A stretch of 33,246 bases of DNA from Bacillus pseudomycoides (GTDB taxonomy: Bacteria; Bacillota; Bacilli; Bacillales; Bacillaceae_G). The notes under the pieces are model-generated. The model was not told the DNA's origin and ran no database searches. It saw nothing but the letters and a program-made list of their open reading frames with translations. The translations under genes and the position numbers were made by a program. Each line of letters opens with the position of its first letter. Position 1 is the stretch's first letter. The stretch spans positions 350,995-384,240 of the forward strand of contig NZ_NVOY01000004.1 in NCBI RefSeq assembly GCF_002551005.1. The letters run 5' to 3'. Below are positions 25,553 to 33,246 of this stretch, piece by piece.

Positions 25553-27265
25553 ATGAATAATCCTATCTCACCTTCAGATACCATTATTAATATTTTACGA
25601 AAAGCAGTTAGATTACCAGAAGAGGCGTTTATTCATGAACTGTTTAGTCAAATTTTACATAGGGAGCCCCAGCATGAGGAGCTAAATTACTATAGAAAAA
25701 AACTAATCCACACACAACGAATAGAAATCATTAAAGAAATCATGCTAACAAAAGAAGCATTTAATCTATATACACAACCCACTCAATTAGAAAAAACAGA
25801 TACAACGAAACTAGGGTTAATTTCCGATTTAATTTATAGGTTTTACAATTTGGATGATATGGAATTTATCTATTCACTATACGAACAACTCCTAAATCGA
25901 TCCCCAGATGTAAAGGAGATTCAAATTCATGTGAATAACTTAGTTTCTGGCTTTCAAAGAAAAAATTTAATGGTAAACTTTCTATTATCTAAAGAGTGCC
26001 GTCTGCTTTTAGAATCTGATATTGTAACGTCCAACACTTTAATATACCCAAACACTCAACAACCTTCCCACATCCCTTCTGTAAAAGTTGGTTTTTTTCT
26101 TGGATATTCAGTGAAAGTAGGTAAACATTTTGATGGAGAAGGTATCGGACGATTTATTATCCGATTAATAGAAGGTTTACTTTGTCATGACAAAAATGTA
26201 ACCATAACTGTTGTAACTACTACAGAAAATTATGAGGATATTAACAATGGATTCAAAAAGACCTTATTATCTTTTCCTAACAGATTATCTGTCCAAAAGT
26301 TTGAAACTGTAGAATGGGTAAATGAAAATACCGACGTCGATATTTGGATCGTTCCTTATATAGGTATGGATTTGGCACTAAAATTAAAGAAACCTTTTAT
26401 CGTTTGTTTACATGATTTAGTTTACATGCATTTTGAAGATATATATATAAGGCAGCCAGATTTCTACGATAGATTTACAAATGTTGTGAAAAAGGTGACT
26501 AGAAAAGCAAAAAAGGTGGTTTTTAACTCTAACTTCACGAGAAATCATGAAGGATTGAATTTCTTGAAGTTGCTTGAGGAAAAAACCCATGTCATTAGAT
26601 TGGCACCTCCCGTTGAGGAATACAATGTCATAGATTCATATAATGAAGTTTTATTTAGGGATAAATATAATTTATATAACAACTATATTGTTTACCCTTC
26701 CGTTATTCGTCTACATAAAAATCATGATCGACTTATCGAATCTTTTTTAAAATTCCGACAAACCTCTGAAGGTTCTTCGTCCAACCTTAGTCTAGTTCTG
26801 ACTGATCACTTTCGCTATGGTCCTAAAGAGAAAGAAATTATAACGCTACTTAACGATTGTAATAATGTAAATATACAAGATAGTGTCATTTTTTTAGGTA
26901 GGATTGAACCAAATGATATTCCACTTCTATATAAATATGCGATAGGAACCATTGTTCCAACGCTTTTTGAAGGGAGTTGTCCTTTTCAACTATTAGAGTC
27001 TTTAATTATGGATACTCCTGTAGCAGTGAGTAGAATTGAAGTTGTTAAAGAGGTTATAACAGATATCGAAAAGTTTATAACGTTTAATCCATACTCTACA
27101 GATGAAATTACACTCGCAATCCATCAACTTTGGCAACACAATGACAATTTACTGGAACAACAAAAAAATGCAATCCAACATATACTTAAAAGAAACTGGA
27201 CTGATATTGCACAAGAATATTATACACTAGTAACCGACTTAGTTATCAATTGGAAGCAAAAATAA
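25553..27265 (+). CDS. DUF4214-GT4 fusion glycosyltransferase, copy 2
   Basis: A 570-residue paralogue of the protein at 22328. Two DUF4214-like modules (about 24-73 FIHELFSQILHREPQHEEL, and 103-152 FIYSLYEQLLNRSPDVKEI) precede a GT4 region from about 175. That region has VGFFLGYSV, DGEGIGRFIIRLIEGL, IVCLHDLVYMHFEDI, NSNFTRNHEGL, YIVYPSVIRLHKNHDRLIESF and FEGSCPFQLLESLI. Start ATG 25553 has AAAGGAG upstream. Conserved catalytic segments and a full-length C-terminus argue that both copies are functional, perhaps adding different sugars or acting on different acceptors. It has its own transcription unit rather than running on from copy 1. Confidence 0.88.
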   Translation: MNNPISPSDTIINILRKAVRLPEEAFIHELFSQILHREPQHEELNYYRKKLIHTQRIEIIKEIMLTKEAFNLYTQPTQLEKTDTTKLGLISDLIYRFYNLDDMEFIYSLYEQLLNRSPDVKEIQIHVNNLVSGFQRKNLMVNFLLSKECRLLLESDIVTSNTLIYPNTQQPSHIPSVKVGFFLGYSVKVGKHFDGEGIGRFIIRLIEGLLCHDKNVTITVVTTTENYEDINNGFKKTLLSFPNRLSVQKFETVEWVNENTDVDIWIVPYIGMDLALKLKKPFIVCLHDLVYMHFEDIYIRQPDFYDRFTNVVKKVTRKAKKVVFNSNFTRNHEGLNFLKLLEEKTHVIRLAPPVEEYNVIDSYNEVLFRDKYNLYNNYIVYPSVIRLHKNHDRLIESFLKFRQTSEGSSSNLSLVLTDHFRYGPKEKEIITLLNDCNNVNIQDSVIFLGRIEPNDIPLLYKYAIGTIVPTLFEGSCPFQLLESLIMDTPVAVSRIEVVKEVITDIEKFITFNPYSTDEITLAIHQLWQHNDNLLEQQKNAIQHILKRNWTDIAQEYYTLVTDLVINWKQK

Positions 27266-27275
27266 GAAAGCAAAA

Positions 27276-27302
27276 ACATTTATTTTATTTTTCCATATTA
27301 AA
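27276..27302 (+). promoter_or_regulatory. tentative sigma-K-like promoter
   Basis: AC at 27276-27277, 16 nt, CATATTAAA at 27294-27302. Eight of nine -10 positions fit. It would give the gene at 27419 a leader of about 105 nt. Confidence 0.35.
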
Positions 27303-27418
27303 TATATTTATATAAGGATAGATTTCCTTTTCAACAGGAAATTAATTTCCTGAAGATATATTACGGAAACACAAGGAATCTAATAATAACAAATATCTTT
27401 AAGGTGGTGCTTGTTTAT

Positions 27419-29053
27419 ATGCTTTCCCCTAGAGTGTATTGGTTATGTACTCATCAAACTTTGAGATACGAAGAAGTCCCATTGTTAATTGAGGCAGGAT
27501 CAGAGGTAATCCCATGCTTAGGAGACCCCTTTTGGTTGAAGTATGATAGTAATTATGACAATGAAAGTGACAGATTGTATCCTCATTGGCGAAAATCTTG
27601 TACCTTACCTACCAATATCGTTGAAAAAATTAGAAGAATTAACATACTTGAAAAAAAAGGAAAATTAACTCTCGATGAAACTAAACTTATTAATCAATGG
27701 ATAGATGTAATGTTTATTTCAAACTACCCAGATATTTTAGAAAACATTACAAAATGGTATCAAGGATATATCATATTTAGAGTATTTGGTCACGGTGATT
27801 ATACTACCTATACAAACGAAATGGCTAGATTAAACATTAATATAGATAAGATAACAGAAACAGATAAATATGTATGGTGCCCAATACTAAAGAGCTTGGA
27901 CGTTCCTGAAGATCCTAGAATTACTAAAAATAAGTTTTATCTAAACGCATTTGTTTCTAGCGAAAGGCTAGGATTCAAATGGAAAGGAAGAAACTCTAAA
28001 CCTTTTATTAGTACTACAATCTCATATTTGGACGGCAATCCAGCAGCCAATAAGATATTCAAAGATTTTAATGAAAAATTTTCAAATATTCCTTTTGTTG
28101 TCTTAGGGAAAAACTCAAGAAATATAGTCAAAGATATTTCGGAGAAAGTAATCGGCCATACAGAAGATGATCTTTTTTATTCAAAGATAACTGAAAGTAG
28201 AATGTTTGTTTACTTTGGTCTCGGTTCTAACTATCACGTACATTATACTCCTATTGAAGCTTTAAGTATGGGAGTTCCTACAGTATTTTTAGAAAAGTCT
28301 GGTCTTGCTCAAGAAGCAAGGGACAACGGTGTAAGCAATTCCGTTCTTAAAACAATAGGTATGTGTTCTGACACAGAAGAGATGAAAGAATTCGTTCTTA
28401 AAACAATGAATAACTTTACCGAATTAGAGAAACTCGCTGATAATCAATCTAATATACTAGGAAATATATTCAAAAGAGAAGAAGCTTTAGTAAGAGCCCA
28501 AAACTTCTTTAAAAACATTCAGCCATATCTTGTAACTCACAGAAAACAACAGTACAATCATGAGATTTCTTTAAACCTGACTCAGGAGGATTGTTTTCGC
28601 GACAACTCCATTCAAACAGACTTACCTATAGCTTCAGGACAACGAATTACCTTCAGTACAGAAAAAATCAATTCGTTTACAGGAAAATTAGTATACGACC
28701 ACACAAGACAATTTATAACTCGCAGAGTGGAACAAGGAATCGATTCTCCAGGAATGTTTATTGGGCAATATATTGGAAAAATGCATCCAGGTGAATATCT
28801 ATTCTCTTTTGAACTAAATTCCTCTACAAATTACAATTCAGCCATTGGCACTTTTGCAATAGGAGTATGGAGTCCACAGTTTACTATATTAACTTCACAG
28901 GATATTTCTAAAGTAAAGGCCGGAAAAAATTTCATAAACTTAACCTTACAAATATCACCAGAAAATGCAGATCTCCTAAAAGAAATACGGTTATTATGGA
29001 ATGGAACCCATACATGTGAAATACCAAACCTTATTGTTGAAAAATTAACCTAA
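27419..29053 (+). CDS. GT-B-like glycosyltransferase with extra C-terminal beta domain
   Basis: A 544-residue protein from ATG 27419, 11 nt after AAGGTGG; earlier GTG codons overlap that site. The N-terminal half is not a standard family I can name (PRVYWLCTHQTLRYEEVPLL, EAGSEVIPCLGDPFW, ISNYPDILENITKWYQGYIIFRVFGH). The middle has glycosyltransferase-like segments: PFISTTISYLDGN, VVLGKNSR, and the donor-site stretch YTPIEALSMGVPTVFLEKSGLAQEA (about 273-297). Residues about 390-544 look like a beta-sandwich: IASGQRITFS, GMFIGQYIGKMHPGEYLFSFEL, AIGTFAIGVWSP and NFINLTLQIS. This could be a carbohydrate-binding module. The mixed architecture is unusual. Its place among GT4, sulfotransferase and manC genes points to glycan assembly. 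Confidence 0.7.
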   Translation: MLSPRVYWLCTHQTLRYEEVPLLIEAGSEVIPCLGDPFWLKYDSNYDNESDRLYPHWRKSCTLPTNIVEKIRRINILEKKGKLTLDETKLINQWIDVMFISNYPDILENITKWYQGYIIFRVFGHGDYTTYTNEMARLNINIDKITETDKYVWCPILKSLDVPEDPRITKNKFYLNAFVSSERLGFKWKGRNSKPFISTTISYLDGNPAANKIFKDFNEKFSNIPFVVLGKNSRNIVKDISEKVIGHTEDDLFYSKITESRMFVYFGLGSNYHVHYTPIEALSMGVPTVFLEKSGLAQEARDNGVSNSVLKTIGMCSDTEEMKEFVLKTMNNFTELEKLADNQSNILGNIFKREEALVRAQNFFKNIQPYLVTHRKQQYNHEISLNLTQEDCFRDNSIQTDLPIASGQRITFSTEKINSFTGKLVYDHTRQFITRRVEQGIDSPGMFIGQYIGKMHPGEYLFSFELNSSTNYNSAIGTFAIGVWSPQFTILTSQDISKVKAGKNFINLTLQISPENADLLKEIRLLWNGTHTCEIPNLIVEKLT

Positions 29054-29189
29054 TTTAACCACAACTTAAAATTTCATCTTGAATAATTCAAATAAATTCT
29101 CTGTAAGAATAAATAGCAATATAATGAAATTTGAATAAAACTAACAATAGAGCGAAAACGTTATACATGTACTTTGTCGAATAAACATA

Positions 29190-29300
29190 GATAAAGTACA
29201 ACTTCCATCAATGGGGGTTTTCCCCCTTGATGATTAGTTAAACTAACCATCAACATGCCCGCATTTATTCCCATCCTATCTTTTTCCCTTCTTAAGATGG
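29190..29300. repeat. dispersed intergenic repeat, family I, copy 3 (diverged)
   Basis: It opens ATAAAGTACAACTTCCATCA, then a G-run/C-run hairpin (29206-29217 with 29222-29232, one bulged base), then TTAGTTAAAC. These match the opening of the copy at 12800. After about 29245 the similarity fades. Confidence 0.5.
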
Positions 29301-29698
29301 AGGATAATATGACTATTTTATGGACAAATTATCACCTATTAACTACAAGCGACATATAATTTTATTAAGTTAAATTTTTATATTTTGTAAACTTAAATAG
29401 TAAGTACAGGGAATGTAAAGCTCAATTTTTCAAAACAATGTTTAATCCTTAAGTATGAAGAACTGCTTTGACAATGAATTAACATAGGAAAAGAAATATG
29501 AACAATACAAATTTTCAAAGATGAGTTTTATAAATAGAAAAATATAATTGGAAGTAAGATTATACTATTACAAAGAAAAATTCATCTTTTAAGATGAGCG
29601 AGTACTAAAAAAATCGAATAGGCATAAAAATCCCTACTTACTTTACTTGCTACACCCCATAACATCGAGATTTAATATCACTAGAAAGTTGGGATAAT
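29301..29698. other. AT-rich intergenic region, nothing identified
   Basis: This lies upstream of manC. No ORF with a ribosome-binding site and no clear promoter or hairpin. Even the manC ribosome-binding site is weak (GTTGGGAT). Confidence 0.5.
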
Positions 29699-31075
29699 AT
29701 GAAACTTATTTTACTATCTGGAGGATCAGGAAAACGTTTATGGCCACTATCAAATAACTCTAGATCCAAACAATTTTTAAAAATACTTCGTAACGACCAT
29801 GGTGTTCAGGAGTCCATGATTCAAAGAATTGTAGGACAAGTTCAATCTATCGGTCTAACAAACTCTACTTATATAGCGACTTGCAAATCACAAACTGATA
29901 TTATTCAAAATCAGATTGACAATCAACTTCCTCTTATCGTCGAACCAGATCGACGAGATACCTTCCCCGCTATTGCTCTAGCATCAGTCTATCTCCACTC
30001 CGTCCTAAATGTTGATGGTAATGAGACTATTTGCATCATGCCTGTTGATGCGTATGTAGAAAATTCTTTCTTTGAATCCTTACTGAAACTTGAGCAAATT
30101 TTGACAGACTCAAACGCATCACTTGCACTTATGGGCGTTCGACCTTCACATCCTTCTGAACAGTATGGTTATATTACGACTCCCCCTAGCCATTCTTCAT
30201 CAGCACAAATACCTCCATATATGAAAGTTAACCGGTTTATTGAAAAACCACTACAAAGCAAGGCAAAGGAACTTATTCAACAAGAAGCTCTTTGGAATTG
30301 CGGCGTATTCGCCTTTAAATTAGGTTTTTTAATTCAACACCTAACTTCTATGAAAATACCCGTTCAGTATGAAGAACTTATGCAACAATATTCCACCCTT
30401 CCCCAAAGAAGCTTTGACTATGAAGTTGTAGAAAAATGCGATGATATTGTGGTAATGCCCTATGAGGGAACATGGCGTGACTTAGGAACTTGGAGTACTC
30501 TTACAGAGATTATGGATACACAAATTATCGGAAATAGGATTTTAAGTAAAAATACCCTTAATACTCATATCATCAATGAACTAAATCTTCCTCTTGTTGT
30601 AGCAAATATTTGCAATAGCATTGTAATAGCAAGTCCTGAAGGTATTTTGGTAGCTGATAAACAGGAAAGTGGAAAAATTAAAGAACTTATAAATCATGAA
30701 AATCCAAGACCTATGTATGAGGAAAAGCGCTGGGGAAACTACCGTGTTCTAGATTACGCAAAACTCAAAGATGGGAATGAATTTTTAACCAAACGATTAA
30801 AAATTTTATCTGGAAAAAATCTCAGTTATCAAATGCATTTTAAGCGCGAAGAAGTTTGGACAATTATTGCAGGAGAAGGCGAACTTATTATAGACGAAAA
30901 GTTCAAAATGATAAAACCCGGAGATGTTATTTACATTCCGGCGGGAACAATGCATGGAGCACGTGCTATTACTGACTTAGAATTCATTGAAGTTCAAATG
31001 GGAAGTAAGCTAGTAGAGGATGATATTATACGTACTCATATGACATGGGAAGAAATCGAACGTGATTTCAGATAA
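29699..31075 (+). CDS. manC: mannose-1-phosphate guanylyltransferase / mannose-6-phosphate isomerase (type II, bifunctional form)
   Basis: A 458-residue protein of the ManC/CpsB type. The N-terminal nucleotidyltransferase domain has the GTP loop LLSGGSGKRLWPLS (5-18), K25 in SKQFLKIL, and the FIEKP signature. The C-terminal cupin (about 340-455) has RPMYEEKRWGNYRVLDY, LSYQMHFKREEVWTIIAGEGE and PGDVIYIPAGTMHGARA, matching the MannoseP_isomer domain. It makes GDP-mannose, the substrate of the Gmd at 20010, so with Per the window encodes mannose phosphate to GDP-perosamine. It is transcribed separately from gmd-per, about 7.5 kb away. Isomerase activity of the cupin is known for the family but not guaranteed for each member. 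Confidence 0.93.
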   Translation: MKLILLSGGSGKRLWPLSNNSRSKQFLKILRNDHGVQESMIQRIVGQVQSIGLTNSTYIATCKSQTDIIQNQIDNQLPLIVEPDRRDTFPAIALASVYLHSVLNVDGNETICIMPVDAYVENSFFESLLKLEQILTDSNASLALMGVRPSHPSEQYGYITTPPSHSSSAQIPPYMKVNRFIEKPLQSKAKELIQQEALWNCGVFAFKLGFLIQHLTSMKIPVQYEELMQQYSTLPQRSFDYEVVEKCDDIVVMPYEGTWRDLGTWSTLTEIMDTQIIGNRILSKNTLNTHIINELNLPLVVANICNSIVIASPEGILVADKQESGKIKELINHENPRPMYEEKRWGNYRVLDYAKLKDGNEFLTKRLKILSGKNLSYQMHFKREEVWTIIAGEGELIIDEKFKMIKPGDVIYIPAGTMHGARAITDLEFIEVQMGSKLVEDDIIRTHMTWEEIERDFR

Positions 31076-31141
31076 AGGTTCCATACACGCCTATTATTAG
31101 GCATATTCCTTATTTTCAGTAAAATTAGTAACCTGTCTATA

Positions 31142-31169
31142 ACATTTTACTTATTTTTTTCATTAAATA
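31142..31169 (+). promoter_or_regulatory. sigma-K-like promoter of the ExsF-like gene
   Basis: AC at 31142-31143, 17 nt, CATTAAATA at 31161-31169. The -10 and the following leader are nearly identical to 2195-2229. Confidence 0.6.
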
Positions 31170-31197
31170 GAATGAGAATGTACAAAGGAGTGAAAAT

Positions 31198-31692
31198 ATG
31201 GATTCATGCTATAATTTCTTTGCCCTTCCAATAAAAGAATTCCCTGCTTTTGGAATTGCCTTCAATACAACCACTCAAGATAATGTTTCTGAAAACGAAG
31301 CACTTCTTTTACCAAATAATAACCCAAATCCAAGCGTATCCATTCCAGTTCTTCTTGATGTAGAAAGTACTGGTTCTGGACTTCGCGTCAAAAAGACCGG
31401 AATATATCAGCTTAGCTATACATTAACAGTTTCTTTAGATAATATATCAATTCCACCTGTTGACCGTGAATCTGTGATATTTTTCTTAACATTAAACAAC
31501 GTCTCTAACACTATTCCTAGCTCTGGAACGGCTGTACGCGCAGACTTTGGTGGAACAGGGTTAGTTGTAGTAACAAGTAGTGTCATTCTTATCAACTTAA
31601 ACAAGGGAGACTTAATACAACTTATTCCAACAAATATAGTAGGTACTGTGGATGTTCGATCTGCTACTTTAACATTGGCACAAATCGCCTAA
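31198..31692 (+). CDS. ExsF/BxpB-family exosporium protein
   Basis: A 164-residue protein with AAAGGAG before ATG 31198. It follows the ExsFA/BxpB pattern, as I recall that sequence: FPAFGIAFNT near the N-terminus, LLLPNNNPNPSVSIPVL, GLRVKKTGIYQLSYTLTVSLDN, PSSGTAVRADFGGTGLVVVTSSVILINLNKGDLIQ and VGTVDVRSATLTLAQI at the C-terminus. BxpB is the basal-layer protein that anchors the BclA collagen-like nap through BclA's N-terminal leader. This copy is diverged, so it may be an ExsFB-like or island-specific version. The BclA-like gene starting at 33049 is a natural partner. It has its own promoter and a strong terminator. Confidence 0.92.
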   Translation: MDSCYNFFALPIKEFPAFGIAFNTTTQDNVSENEALLLPNNNPNPSVSIPVLLDVESTGSGLRVKKTGIYQLSYTLTVSLDNISIPPVDRESVIFFLTLNNVSNTIPSSGTAVRADFGGTGLVVVTSSVILINLNKGDLIQLIPTNIVGTVDVRSATLTLAQIA

Positions 31693-31695
31693 ATA

Positions 31696-31731
31696 CAAGG
31701 CCATCTCCCATAGAGATGGCCTTGCGTTTTA
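31696..31731 (+). terminator. terminator of the ExsF-like gene
   Basis: A 12-bp perfect stem (31696-31707 with 31713-31724) is followed by CGTTTTATTT. Confidence 0.9.
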
Positions 31732-31786
31732 TTTAAAAGAGAAATTCATGTATCATATCTCATTATAAACTGACTTGTAAAGCAAG

Positions 31787-32881
31787 TTATTTTTTTATAT
31801 CTTCGCTCAATACATTACGAAAATATTCTCTGTTATATAGAACTGATACGTGTTTTGGAACATACTTAGCTGCTTGTTCATTATGATAATTCGCTTTCTC
31901 ATTATCCCCTAATCTACTATAGCAAACGCATAGCTGCAAATTTGGAATCCATGTATAAGAAGCATAATCTATAAATCTGGTAGAATTTTGAAACGGAACA
32001 TTGATTGCCATCTCGTACCAAAAGGCTGCATGTTTATAATCACTTTTCTCCATAAATATGTGACCTATACGACAACAAATTTCTCCTCTTGGGATGTCAT
32101 ATTGAAAAGAACAGAAACATGCTTGCAGTGCTTCTTCCCACTTTTGAAACTGCGTAAAGCAATCTGATAATTTTCCACACGCATGTATACAATCTTCTAC
32201 CCAGCCTTCTTTTCCATCTAAAAACTGCGTATATAATTCAATCGCCTTTTCATATTTTTGATGATCCACACATTCATTCGCATAATAAACAATATCCCTC
32301 GGTGTAAATTTTTTTCCTTCTCGAAGTGCCTTTTCAAAAATCTGGAGATTACGATCTGTATGTTCTTTTTCTTTCTTATGCAAAATCGCTATATCACTTT
32401 TCATTATATTTCCATAAACAGCTAAATATTCATGTACGAATCCAATCCACTGAAAGTTCTGTCTCCGCTTAACTAAACGATTTCGGACAGAACTATAAGT
32501 AGGGTCCCCATTTTCATCAACTGCAAGATAATACGACATCGAAACTGCATCTACATTAAAATCCAAATTTCCCTTCAGGTGGAACAACTTATTTTTTTCC
32601 GTTTCAATTAAAATATCATCCGCGTCTAACCACAAAATATAATCCTTTGTTGCTTTAGAAAATGAAAAATTTCGGGCAGCCGCAAAATCATCAATCCATT
32701 CAAAATCATAAATATAAGGTGTATATTCCTTAGCAATCTCTTTTGTTTGATCTGTCGAACCCGTATCAACAATAATAATTTCATCGACAACTTCTTTTAC
32801 TGATTGTAAACATCTAGCAATGGTCTTTTCCTCATTTTTCACAATCATACATAAACTAATTGTAATATTTCCTTTTTCCAA
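31787..32881 (-). CDS. GT2 glycosyltransferase with TPR-like C-terminal half
   Basis: A 364-residue protein starting at TTG 32881, 7 nt after AAAGGAGG; the ATG at 32899 runs through that site. The GT-A domain has ISLCMIVKNEEKTIARCLQSV (8-28), IIIVDTGSTDQT (35-46) and YILWLDADD (81-89). The rest is helical, with TPR-like units: DIVYYANECVDHQKYEKAIELYTQFL, CGKLSDCFTQFQKWEEALQACF, CRIGHIFMEKSDYKHAAFWYEMAI and LQLCVCYSRLGDNEKANYHNE. Proteins of this layout occur beside exosporium collagen-like genes in B. cereus-group genomes. Here it is divergent from a BclA-like gene, so it may glycosylate that protein. The acceptor assignment is inference. Confidence 0.87.
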   Translation of the reverse strand: MEKGNITISLCMIVKNEEKTIARCLQSVKEVVDEIIIVDTGSTDQTKEIAKEYTPYIYDFEWIDDFAAARNFSFSKATKDYILWLDADDILIETEKNKLFHLKGNLDFNVDAVSMSYYLAVDENGDPTYSSVRNRLVKRRQNFQWIGFVHEYLAVYGNIMKSDIAILHKKEKEHTDRNLQIFEKALREGKKFTPRDIVYYANECVDHQKYEKAIELYTQFLDGKEGWVEDCIHACGKLSDCFTQFQKWEEALQACFCSFQYDIPRGEICCRIGHIFMEKSDYKHAAFWYEMAINVPFQNSTRFIDYASYTWIPNLQLCVCYSRLGDNEKANYHNEQAAKYVPKHVSVLYNREYFRNVLSEDIKK

Positions 32882-33048
32882 ATCCCTTCCTCCTTTCATC
32901 TTGTAGTATATGAAAAAAGAAAGAAAAATTTACTGACATGACTATCATACATTTTAATATATTGTTTTCTTAAATATATAAAACAACTATATCATTTTCC
33001 CCTCCTTCTGCATTTAATATATATTGAAAAACTTTTGGAGGTGAATAC

Positions 33049-33246
33049 ATGAACAATGATAAATCCGCTAATCAATTTCATTCTATAGAATATATTGTTT
33101 CTGCTGTAATGGGTCCGACACTACCCCCTGTACCACCTGGTGGGCATACTGGACCAACAGGACCTACTGGCGTTACCGGACCTACGGGACCTACTGGGGC
33201 TCAAGGGATAACAGGACCTACTGGCAACACTGGACCTCAAGGACCT
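33049..33246 (+). CDS. BclA-like collagen-repeat exosporium glycoprotein (5' part, cut by window end)
   Basis: The first 66 codons of a gene running off the window; the ATG at 33049 follows TTGGAGGTG. Residues 1-20 are a short leader, then [11 protein letters not shown] (21-31), which closely resembles the BclA exosporium-targeting motif LVGPTLPPIPP. From about residue 34 there are Gly-X-Y triplets, mainly GPT, with occasional GVT, GAQ, GIT and GNT. Such stalks form collagen-like triple helices projecting from the spore, with Thr residues carrying O-glycans. It is the likeliest glycan acceptor in the window. The C-terminal domain, and so the exact Bcl type, cannot be seen. Confidence 0.92.
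   Translation, partial: MNNDKSANQFHSIEYIVSAVMGPTLPPVPPGGHTGPTGPTGVTGPTGPTGAQGITGPTGNTGPQGP

Noticed and set aside
32904-32912. CATATACTA on the minus strand as promoter of the GT2 at 31787
   Set aside because: The -10 fits, but no AC lies at the right distance and the transcript start would fall on the ribosome-binding site.
33145-33246. Short GGACCTACTGG-type repeats suspected as a CRISPR or satellite array
   Set aside because: They encode in-frame Gly-Pro-Thr triplets of a collagen-like protein and have no spacer structure.

Overview
The window looks like chromosomal DNA of a Bacillus cereus-group organism (B. cereus, B. thuringiensis or a close relative). It is AT-rich with strong AGGAGG ribosome-binding sites. 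It carries spore outer-layer genes typical of that group: a CotO homologue, an ExsY/CotY/CotZ-family cysteine-rich protein, a YjcA (DUF1360) protein, an ExsF/BxpB-type protein, a BclB-type C-terminal domain and, at the right edge, the 5' end of a BclA-like collagen-repeat glycoprotein. YjcA, CotZ-like and CotO are also neighbours in the B. subtilis cotVWXYZ region, as I recall it. The rest is a large sugar-modification island inserted among spore-surface genes.

Layout. 1-3060: spore coat/exosporium block (Gln-rich small protein, YjcA, CotZ-like, CotO, short BclB-like). 3361-7484: four-gene minus-strand cassette (epimerase, CgeB-like glycosyltransferase, GT2, DegT aminotransferase) bracketed by two divergent copies of one dispersed repeat. 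8097-12693: NeuD-type acyltransferase, SunS-like GT2, two small spore-surface-type proteins and a second CgeB-like glycosyltransferase. 13061-14335: GT2 with three C-terminal repeats. 15008-19802: SLC13-type anion permease, APS kinase, ATP sulfurylase and GT4. 20010-22195: GDP-mannose 4,6-dehydratase and a GDP-perosamine-synthase-like aminotransferase. 22328-29053: two paralogous DUF4214-GT4 proteins flanking an antiparallel PAPS-type sulfotransferase, then a GT-B-like protein with an extra C-terminal domain. 29699-33246: bifunctional-type mannose-1-P guanylyltransferase, ExsF-like protein, GT2 with helical repeats, and the BclA-like start.

How it fits together (inference). ManC, Gmd and Per would convert mannose phosphate to GDP-perosamine, and the NeuD-type enzyme could N-acylate an amino sugar. 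About ten glycosyltransferases would assemble a glycan on the collagen-like or jelly-roll spore proteins. Sulfate uptake, Sat, CysC and the sulfotransferase form a complete PAPS-dependent sulfation route. The most interesting hypothesis is therefore a sporulation-time, sulfated, perosamine-containing spore-surface glycan. Several genes in different parts of the window have an AC-N17-CATNNNNTA-like upstream element resembling mother-cell sigma-K promoters, which supports late-sporulation expression. I saw no rRNA, tRNA, CRISPR array, transposase or phage gene.
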